Assembly (NCBI GenBank): GCA_007026445.1
Contig: VDMD01000021.1
Location: forward strand, 248,001-312,000
Direction of reading: 5' to 3'
Length of the DNA stretch: 64,000 nucleotides
Origin: Schizophyllum amplum
Lineage: Eukaryota > Basidiomycota > Agaricomycetes > Agaricales > Schizophyllaceae
How positions within the stretch are numbered: position 1 is the first letter of the stretch; each line of letters begins with the position of its first letter. A program made the position numbers and the translations under genes. The notes beneath the pieces are model-generated. The model was not told the origin of the DNA, made no database searches, and worked only from the letters and a program-made list of their open reading frames with translations. Positions 56,451 through 64,000 of the stretch are shown one piece after another.

Positions 56451-57277
56451 ATGGCACCATTCCTTTTCTTTCTCCGCCTGTTTACGAGGAACTTCGACGC
56501 CGTCGTACAGCTGTGCGCGTTCGTCCTCACCCTCGTCGCTGTCATCGGCGCATACAATAGTAATCCCATCTATGTGACTGCGTGCGGTGCTCTCGCGGCT
56601 CTGGGTGCCCTATGGTACGTCCATCCCACTCGCATGACTGGCGGAAAGGCTGCTGACTGATTTCTGCAGGGCTTTCTGGCGTCAGCTTGGCCACAGTCGT
56701 GTTCTGCTGGCGAGAATGGCGAGGAACAACGCCGACGCATCTCTGCCAGACCTTCCGTATCACAACCCAGCTGCCTCTACGTGGAGGCCGTACAGTGCCA
56801 CAATTTCTGCTCCTCGTCCGAGAGCAGGCTCTCCCACTTTGCCGCCCCGAGCCGTTTCACCGACGGCCCCATCGACCAAAGGCTTGGAGAAACAGCGACT
56901 CAACTATATCCAGCAGTCGAGGGGCCTTGCATTCGAATTCAGGGACAAGTCGGACGGACCACCGCATCAGCCCATCTGGACTTCCCATCTATTCGGTATC
57001 TCCATCCTCTGCAGACCGGCTGAGCGATTTTGCTGACTGCATTTCTAGTGGGAGGCAAGTTCATGGGCGAAGGACACCACTCTAGCAAGAAGGCTGCTCA
57101 GGACAGCGCCGCAGCCATGGCTCTGCGCCAGTTCGACGAAGAAGACGAGAAGGCTGACGGCGGAGAGAGCTTCAGGTCTGCAGAAGAAGGGGTCCTCGTG
57201 GACGTCAGTGGCAATGAAAGGGTACGTCGTACCCAACGTCTTGCAGAGCTTTGCTTATTTAGCAGGCTCAGGAATGA
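56451..57277 (+). CDS. Two-helix membrane protein with C-terminal double-stranded RNA-binding motif
   Basis: Exons 56451..56614, 56670..56995, 57049..57221 and 57266..57277 give 224 residues. The N-terminus has two adjacent hydrophobic helices (VVQLCAFVLTLVAVIGAY and TACGALAALGALWAFW) separated by a short NSNPIY loop. A Pro/Ser/Ala-rich linker follows, then one dsRBM: EKQRLNYIQQSRGLAFEF, DGPPHQPIWTSHLFVGGKFM, GEGHHSSKKAAQDSAAAMAL, with the lysine-rich helix-2 start (SSKKAA) that contacts RNA in this fold. Splicing is in phase at each junction (TG/G, G/TG). The last tiny exon (AQE-stop) is less certain; reading through gives a longer Arg-rich tail. It converges on the GH127-like gene. The role is unknown; the domain layout suggests RNA binding at a membrane. 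Confidence 0.7.
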
Positions 57278-57423
57278 TGAGCGAGTTTTATGGCACTGTA
57301 CTTGAAAGCTTTCTTGGAAATGAAGGTTCTGTCTCGAAGACAGAAAAATGTGACATTCAATGTACTTGTAAACGGCTTGACAATGGTAGCGATTCATATG
57401 TATCTCATACGACATCGCCTGCT

Positions 57424-60400
57424 TCACGTCTGCATCACGGGCATTTCGCCCAACCGCAGCTGGCTCGCTCCGAAGGGCAGCAGCCGCGCTTCGAAGACAT
57501 CCCCTGTGCAAGGGTTGGGGCTTTGGGGCGGCGCCGATGCAGTTCCGTTCACCACCTCCCATGCGATCGTGCAGGCCTGCACTGTCATGCTGACAGGCTG
57601 GTTGCCCGGCTGCCAGGTGTAATGCGGCAGCGCCTCCGTCTCGTTCGAGGTAACGACCACCGTGATAGTATCGGGGTTGATAGCGACTGCCCAGTCCGTG
57701 GTAGGAAACAGTATGTTATCGACTGTGTGGTTGTCCGTCTGGAAGAATCGGGTGCAGTTGAGATTCAACTCGCGCGCATAGTCAGGGGAACGTACAGAAG
57801 TGAGATATTCCTGCGGTGCATCCGGATACAGCCGCTCCACGTCAGTAAGTGCCTGGCTGCTCCTACGGGGTTGTTAGCAAATGCATAGTGATGAGAACGA
57901 AGTCACCATACTCACCTCGTACCCTCGGTCGTGGTTACGTTGTAAGTTAGCTCCAGCGCGTAGTTGAGCGGGCCTCTGGCGATGGCGACTGCACCGTTGG
58001 TCCTCTCCTCGACCTCCATTTGCATATCCAGAACGACGATGATGGCGGTGTCACCCTCTGGGACCTGAGAAGAAAGTCAAGCAGGAAACGACGCGAAGCT
58101 GGTCATCACCAACCTGAACGCGGTACAGCGACGTCTCAGAGTCTGGTACGAGTGCTATAGCTTCTCCATCGCCGACGGATATCGTGCTGCTGCCAGACTG
58201 CGCCCATGAGGGCACCCGTATCTTGAGGACGATCGGTGCCGAAGCGCTCACGGCGTAGTTTAGGACGTTGCCAAAGGGGTAGGGTGTGTCGACGGTGACT
58301 GATTTGTACTCGTGATGAGCGTATGCCATTGGCGAATCAAGTAGGGTGTTCGTACCTTCGACATCTGTAGAATTCCCAAGTGTTGTGCTGAGCGTGGAAG
58401 GACCTAGGAAGGCGTGCACAAGCGAGTCGTCTGAGACGTCGGTGAAGAAGGCATGTGTCCAGTACTTTGGCGCCCCTTGACCGTGGTTGACCTGTCAGAG
58501 CATCAGCCCGGGCGAGCAAGTTTGGTCAGAGCGACGTACAGTACAACACTACGGAGAACAAACAGGTCAGCGACTCTGGTCATGAATACTGCTTGGTCAA
58601 AACACCACGCGTACGGGATAGTTTCTGAGCAATATTGTCAGCGCCACGACGGAGAGAAAATTATGGGACTTACGGTTCAAACCCAAATATGTTGGAAGTG
58701 GGACCGTTGGCGCCAAAAGGATAAGGATCCATGGCTTTCGACCAGATCTGGTTTACTGCAAGGGACATTAGCTTAGGGGTATTACTGGCAGGACAGGAAA
58801 GTAATCTTACCTTCCTGGTCGTATTGGTGCGCTGCATGAGTCATACGGGTTAATGGAGAAGCAAGCACGAGCTGGTTTGTACATACACCAGAAGTCGTAC
58901 ATAATCCCGGCTGGGAATGCGTTGTATGCTAGGGAAGGGTGTTTAATTTTGAGCACGCACTGCTAGGAGAATGCAGTGAACTATCGGCACCTATCTTCTC
59001 CACCCTGTCAGCAACAGCGTTATCGCCAAAGGCGGCATAGACGATCGCCAGGGAAAACATCTGCTCGCTAACATATCAAGGTGAGTGAAGCCGACGGACG
59101 TAACGACACCACTTACACGACTGTGCATAGTTCAGTCCTTTGAGTATGGTAAGTCATCATTGTCGGTCAGCTTGAGCATCATGATACACACCCTCTCGCG
59201 GGGTTGAGACCGGCAAGGTGCTCGTCGGAGGCAAACGTGCCTGTGAGCAGCAGTCAGACGTGTTTTCATTAGTGCGGATGCTTTCAAACCCACCAGAAGA
59301 GCGTCCGTGGTACGTGTAGAGCATTTCTATCCTGTCAGAAGTACTCTGCTTGTCGGAGTCGTCGCCAGTCATACGCCACGCCAGCGCCTCGGACTTCAAC
59401 GCTGAAAGAAAAGACACAACATCAACAATGAATCTTGCAGGCAAGTCGTCACGGCTCACCTTCGGCTTGATTAACGCCGTGACTAGAGACTCGACGATCA
59501 GCAGGCAAGTCATGCTTTTGTTATGATAAGATCACTCACGTCTGTGCGACATACGTCCACACTTCCTCTGTCGGAAAAATGCCGTCCACAAACCAGTCAT
59601 TCTTCCAGGAGAAGCCGCTATCACGCACGAGCTGCATCGTCTCGGTAAGCTGGTCCTCTTTACCTGGCAATAACAATCAATACATCTCGCGAACCGCATA
59701 GCAGACGACGTACCCCTCGGGTCCTTGTCATATAGCCACTGCAGCGTTAGAACGAGCTCTTCCCAGCGCACATATTGATATTCGAACTGGAAACCCAGCT
59801 CAGGGCCGCCGTATGTGCCGTTCTTCCAAATACCGTAGACCAGGTCGATGAATTTGTGCATCGCATCGAGGACCCGGTCTGCGTCAGATGGCTCGGCCTC
59901 GACATATTGCTACGAGGGGAACATTCAGCTTGCCGTCAACAATCTACGCGAGATTACAGACCGTCAGACCCATCAAGACAAGGTAGCGTGGCCAGACGAG
60001 GCGCGGAGTGCCGTCCGAGTTTGGCTCCTCGGGCCCGAGCCACCCGTCATCTTGCTGGGTCACCAGCAGATGGTCAACGAAGTCGCGAACCTCGCCTGTA
60101 GAAAGTGTATCAAATGGCAGCCTTGCACTTACCCAGCATGCCAGCCGGGACGTACCAATCAGCCTCTCATCTTGAAGTTGATACGCCAGTGCCACTGCGC
60201 CGTTGCTGTCCATATATTACAAGTTAAGGCGTGCCATTCCCCCGGGGTGAAGTCAGCACGCACAACCAATATGGCGCAGCCTCGTGCATCTCGCTGTACT
60301 CGATGGATCCGCCTTCGACCCATATGGATCCAGCAACGCTGAAGGTGCAAGTCCGGATGAATGACGGTCACGAAACTGGGCGTTCTTGCTTACTAGCTTC

Positions 60401-60624
60401 CAAATTCTCGCAGATGCCCAGCTAGACCGTCGGCCTGGGTCTTGGCCTGATCGAGCGCCCATCCTGAGGGCTTGATGGCACCGACAGGGATGGTTCTGTA
60501 CAGAGGTTCTTGCACTGTGAAACACCATTCTCAGTACTTTGAGCTTAGGACAATGGTTGTGCCGCTCACAAGCAGCAGACGCTACACGTGACGTCGCAAG
60601 CGCGAGCAAAACATGGGACAGCAT
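57424..60624 (-). CDS. Secreted GH127-like (DUF1680) glycosidase, 20 exons
   Basis: Exons: 60570..60624, 60394..60514, 60264..60338, 60156..60205, 59962..60095, 59714..59909, 59540..59663, 59460..59482, 59294..59401, 59192..59240, 59117..59137, 58991..59067, 58887..58928, 58811..58831, 58674..58755, 58615..58624 (10 nt), 58540..58548 (9 nt), 58114..58491, 57916..58064, 57424..57862; 720 residues, all in phase. A signal peptide ([17 protein letters not shown]) is followed by DUF1680 blocks: [83 protein letters not shown]. In characterised GH127 arabinofuranosidases a Zn site is made by Glu-x-Cys and a Cys-Cys pair, one Cys being the nucleophile; here Glu314-Leu-Cys316 and Cys397-Cys398 correspond. 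The 9-nt exon encodes exactly Cys-Cys-Thr. Substrate (L-arabinofuranosides or other) is not determined. It has many N-glycosylation sequons. Confidence 0.88.
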
Positions 60625-61239
60625 CCGTGAACGACGTTGTAAGCTTGTCTCTGCCGGGGAACAGCAGGTGGAAGAATGTACTTTCGATGTGGGGGATCGT
60701 CAAAGTATCCCTTACGTGCACAGAGATGCTCGCCCTCTTATATACGTACACGGAGAAGAAAACGCGAGGCTTCCCGAGCATCAAAGAGGCTGGGCGGGTG
60801 ACCGGATCCCATGCGCCATGATAGTTGGCGGGCCGTAGTGACGAGCTCGTCCTCAGCTGGCCACGGTCAGATGTTCATAACGTCGCATGTAACGTGCCAG
60901 AAACGCCGATACTTAGCAGTACATACCCGCAGAACATGAAGCGGGGGCCGGACGATAGAACGTCAGAGAGTTGGCTGTGGAACAGCTGCCAAGATCTTGC
61001 TAGATGAGATGATCAATGCTTCGGTATGAGGCGGACAGCCACAAGCGCTTACCGACCTGCTCGCGTGAGCGTCTATCCGTGTAAGCTGATTTTCGGAGAT
61101 GTCCCAAGACTGCGGGAAAAGTCATAGCTTGCAGACTCCTACTCAGCCTTTCGCATGCGGCCGGCTGTCGAAGGATAACAAAGAAGATGCTGCGTTGTCT
61201 CCGTTGCTATTTAGTACATCGTCGATGTTAGGTTCTGGA
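60625..61239. other. Intergenic: GH127-like promoter, GNAT-A 3' flank
   Basis: About 600 bases between two minus-strand genes, with no recognised gene or clear TATA element. Confidence 0.5.
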
Positions 61240-61808
61240 TCACTCCGAGAGCGTCAGTTGCAAGATGATGGTGTCAATCCATCGCCCGAACTTATGTCCA
61301 ACGGCCTTCGGTGCCCCCTCTCGACAAAGCCGCGATTCACATACCAGTCACGCAGACCGTACCCGCCCTTGTGACCCTCCACGTCCAATGCCATCACCGA
61401 GAGGATATGTCGAATTGGCGGCGACGCGTTGGTCTCTCCATTCGTTTCTGTCAGACGGAGGCGTTCTCGGAGTACACCAACGAGCTCGTCCCAGAGTCGG
61501 GACCCTACGCCGCCCGACAGATGCTCCGAATGCACGTATATCGACAACTCGACGGTGTGGCAATATCCGGCGTGAGATGCGCGGTATAGGGAGACGTAGG
61601 CATATCCGAGGATGCTGGCCCCTTCATGCGTGGCAGCTACCACGAAGGGTATGCCATGGTCCAGCGCAGAGTGGTAGGAGTCCAAGAGCACGGCGGGAGC
61701 TACTCGCTCCGTACGAAATGACGCAACGGAATGGTCGATACAGTGGTTGTATATGGCTGTGATCTCGTCGAAGTCTTTCGGCACTGCTGGACGGACGGCG
61801 AAGGACAT
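61240..61808 (-). CDS. GNAT N-acetyltransferase, copy A (phosphinothricin-acetyltransferase-like)
   Basis: The ATG at 61808 gives MSFAVRPAVPKDFDEITAIY, then HSVASFRTE, ILGYAYVSLYR, TVELSIYVHSEHLSGGVGS (acetyl-CoA loop) and ALDVEGHKGGYGLRDWYVNRG. This is the layout of PAT-like GNAT enzymes that acetylate small amines with acetyl-CoA. The frame then slips in a G-run (plus-strand C-run 61314..61318): read as given it ends at 61254, but with one more G it continues as VGHKFGRWIDTIILQLTL to a stop at 61240, matching copy B (VGHKFGRWIDTIILQLSL). The earlier in-frame codons upstream of 61808 match nothing in copy B. It is a tandem paralogue of 62157..62762. Confidence 0.8.
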
Positions 61809-62156
61809 CTTGCCATTTCTGAGTTCGCTTAACAGGAAGAGCTGACTTGATGAAGGCTCCCTGCCAGCTTCCTGCTCTCGATGGATCGACCAAGTCATGA
61901 TCGGGTGCTACAGGGGCGCTGCACGGCTGCTGCATGCTCTCAAATATTGGAGAACAGTGCCTAGACAGTCGTTATCAGGCTAGTGCTGACTCGAATGTGA
62001 TTGACCACGCACCTGAGGTTGCAAGCTCCGTTGGACATGCTCGCCCGTACCCCGAGATGGCCGTATATTCACACATGCCGCAGGAAGAAGGGAAACGAAT
62101 GATATTATGCAGTGCGTATGTCGAAGCAGCCGGGATTGGACAGAGTAGCTCAGGAT

Positions 62157-62762
62157 CTAATGAGAAGTCGCACCTCCATCGGAGTGAAGAGAGAGCTGGA
62201 GAATTATCGTGTCGATCCAACGACCGAACTTGTGGCCCACCTCCCTCAGCTGCCCCACCTGCACGAACCCTCGCTTCACATACCAATCGCGCTGCCCATA
62301 CCCACCCTTGTAGCCTTCCGTGTCGAGGGCCATGACAGCGAGCACTTGCCGGATGGGCGTCGACTCCTCTGCTACCGGACCCAGCAATAACGACGGTGTC
62401 GAGCTCTGGCGGAGGAGGCCAAGCAGGTTGTCCAGCATGAGCGATCCGATGCCGGCCGAGAGGTGATCCGGATGGACATATATGGACAGTTCAGCCGTGT
62501 GGCGGTACGCGTCGCGCTCGGGGCGATAGCGGGATGCGTACGCGTATCCGAGGACAAACGGCTCGTCTGGGTCATCGAAGGCGACGCTGACAATATATGG
62601 GAGACGTTGTTCAACCACAGAATAGAAGGTGTCGAGGAGGGCGGCACGGTCGACACGCTCGGTGCGAAATGTTGCAAGAGAATTTTCGATGTAATAGTTG
62701 GCAATAATAGCAATTTGTGTAAAGTCCTCTGGACGCGCTGGGCGGACGGCAAAGGAGGACAT
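62157..62762 (-). CDS. GNAT N-acetyltransferase, copy B
   Basis: A single-exon frame of about 201 residues from the ATG at 62762 (MSSFAVRPARPEDFTQIAII). Motifs are NSLATFRTERVDRAALLDTF, LGYAYASRYRPERDAY, AELSIYVHPDHLSAGIGS (acetyl-CoA-binding loop), ALDTEGYKGGYGQRDWYVKRG and VGHKFGRWIDTIILQ. It is about as long as copy A with the same domain order, and its frame is intact. An upstream in-frame ATG at 62915 would add 51 low-complexity residues not seen in copy A, so I prefer 62762. It is divergent from the SDR gene with 177 bases between start codons. Substrate unknown; the family acetylates small amines or amino-acid analogues. Confidence 0.85.
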   Translation of the reverse strand: MSSFAVRPARPEDFTQIAIIANYYIENSLATFRTERVDRAALLDTFYSVVEQRLPYIVSVAFDDPDEPFVLGYAYASRYRPERDAYRHTAELSIYVHPDHLSAGIGSLMLDNLLGLLRQSSTPSLLLGPVAEESTPIRQVLAVMALDTEGYKGGYGQRDWYVKRGFVQVGQLREVGHKFGRWIDTIILQLSLHSDGGATSH

Positions 62763-62939
62763 GAGAGTGCTGGAAGAGACTGAGGAGTACAAAGCCGAGC
62801 CGCCGAGCCAGTTGAAGAGTGCCGGCTGCACGTGGACACCACGCCTCGCCACGCGCGTCACAAGCGCGTTACGCTGCCCCAACGCTGCCCTCCTCTGCTT
62901 ACGCGACCGACTCAAGACTACACCAATCTTGCAGGAAGA
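62763..62939. promoter_or_regulatory. Compact bidirectional promoter, GNAT-B (-) / SDR (+)
   Basis: 177 bases between divergent start codons (62762 and 62940). Co-regulation is an inference from spacing; no named element was seen. Confidence 0.4.
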
Positions 62940-64000
62940 ATGAGTGATTCATCGACTTCGGCACCTCCGAAGGAATACAGAGTATACAGAACATAACGGA
63001 CGTATTATGTGACGCACGCTTATGAGATATACAGACAGCCTGGGAGGAGCTCGAAGCAACGTCCGCCCCAGCCGCCTGCGTACAACTCGGAAACACTGTA
63101 GCTTTGGTTACCGGCGCCAAGTGAGTAGCACAACCTCAGAGCATGCATATATTAAGGAACCACTCAGTGATCCTAACGCCATCGGGTATCATACGGCTCT
63201 CTACCTCGCCCGCGGTGGCGCAAAGGTTTATGTTGGCGCACGCACCAAGCAGAAAGCGAGACAAGCAATCTCCTCTATCAAGGCGTTGTTCGAAGACAAA
63301 GATCTTCTTCTTGAGCCCTTCGTTGCGGACCTCAGCGATCTATCCCAGGTGAAGACGGCGGCTGACAAGCTCAGAGCTAGCGAGTCCCGCCTGAATATCA
63401 TCATCAATAATGCTGCGATGTGAGTGCCTTCGTATCACCACCTGGAAGCATATCATGTTACTTGTTAGTGCAGACGACCCGTCCAATAAAACGGAATATG
63501 GTCTAAGTACAACAATGGTTGTGAAGTTCGTAGAAAGCGGTTTGATATCTGCCCCCGCGTGCTCATGCTCGTAGCCACGCAGCTACCTCGCACCGTGCCT
63601 GCTTGTAAAGAGTCTGCGCCCACTTCTTGAGGAAACCGCGAAAGCAGGAGGCGACGTGCGCATAGTCAACGTACGCCTTTCGCAATATACCAAACTCACT
63701 TCCTGATTTTTTTCCCTAGATGACTTCTACTGTGCACACTGTCATTCAAAGCTTTGACCTCGACTGCAAGTTCTCTCTGAACGTGGACCCGTCCTGGAGC
63801 GGTCCCCGCTCGCCAATAATGCAGCAATACGGTATGCCACTATTTCCACAGAACTTCGGGTGGTGCAGCGCTGACGCGACGCAGCTCTCTCAAAGTTGGC
63901 CCTCGTGATGTTTACGAAGGTCCTGCAGCGCGATTTTGACAATTTGGATCTCCCGATCCTCGTGATGTCCGTGTTTCCTGGGTTTACAAAGACCAGTGAG
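62940..64000 (+). CDS. Short-chain dehydrogenase/reductase (3' end beyond window)
   Basis: Exons 62940..62981, 63035..63120, 63168..63419, 63469..63525, 63583..63670, 63720..63831 and 63885..>64000. Start MSDSSTSAPPKEYR, then the cofactor site TVALVTGANDPNAIGYHTAL, YVGARTKQKARQ, VADLSDLSQVKTAA, LNIIINNAAIADDP, and the catalytic YALSK (Tyr212, Lys216) formed across intron 6, followed by VMFTKVLQRDF. The glycine pattern TGANxxxxIG is that of the classical SDR group close to retinol-dehydrogenase-like fungal enzymes. The final exon is cut by the window edge at ...FPGFTKTSE. NAD(P)(H) oxidoreductase; substrate unknown. Confidence 0.85.

Noticed and set aside
1..64000. CRISPR arrays, tRNA, rRNA, prophage or plasmid features
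   Set aside because: None were seen, and intron-rich genes with eukaryotic families show a fungal nuclear locus.

Overview
The window comes from the nuclear genome of a filamentous basidiomycete, most likely an Agaricomycete wood-decay fungus (inference). The signs are dense introns of about 45-60 bases (GTRNGT...YAG), F-box/LRR and DUF6699 families typical of that class, an AA14 lytic polysaccharide monooxygenase, and metacaspase, eIF3i and Nha1 genes of fungal type. No rRNA, tRNA or CRISPR array was seen. Many genes are cut into such small exons that long open frames miss them; I rebuilt them exon by exon, checking splice consensus, phase and family motifs.

Layout. 1-0.94 kb: 3' part of a BTB/POZ gene (-). 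1.69-5.6 kb: left arm of an inverted duplication, with a decayed LRR-like gene (+) facing an intact F-box gene (-). 7.0-8.6 kb: DUF6699 protein (-). 11.1-14.0 kb: an 18-exon type I metacaspase (-). 14.7-18.1 kb: RRM+YTH m6A-reader (-). 18.1-22.6 kb: gene-poor. 22.6-26.8 kb: divergent Pex24p/dysferlin-type peroxin (-) and FAD-dependent oxidoreductase (+). 27.2-28.8 kb: a third F-box gene. 29.1-30.6 kb: a probable non-autonomous TIR transposon. 30.8-33.6 kb: Na+/H+ antiporter (-). 35.5-39.4 kb: right arm of the inverted duplication, with F-box (+) facing an intact LRR-like gene (-). 39.6-41.5 kb: AA14 LPMO (-). 41.7-44.0 kb: WRN-like exonuclease (+). 44.3-45.7 kb: aldo/keto reductase (-). 48.7-49.8 kb: HAD phosphatase (+). 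50.9-51.6 kb: DUF1348 (-). 52.5-53.8 kb: secreted, C-terminally anchored protein (-). 54.2-55.6 kb: eIF3i (-). 56.5-57.3 kb: membrane-anchored dsRNA-binding protein (+). 57.4-60.6 kb: 20-exon secreted GH127-like glycosidase (-). 61.2-62.8 kb: tandem GNAT acetyltransferases (-). 62.9 kb-end: SDR oxidoreductase (+), truncated.

Three themes stand out. First, microexons of 5-15 nt are common, and in three enzymes they encode catalytic or metal-binding residues. Second, an inverted two-gene F-box/LRR duplication flanks about 30 kb of ordinary genes. Third, at least five otherwise well-conserved genes carry one single-base indel each, mostly in short homopolymers. That looks like assembly error more than decay and should be checked before anything is called a pseudogene. 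The genes do not form one obvious pathway; secreted carbohydrate-active and cell-surface proteins are mixed with housekeeping genes.
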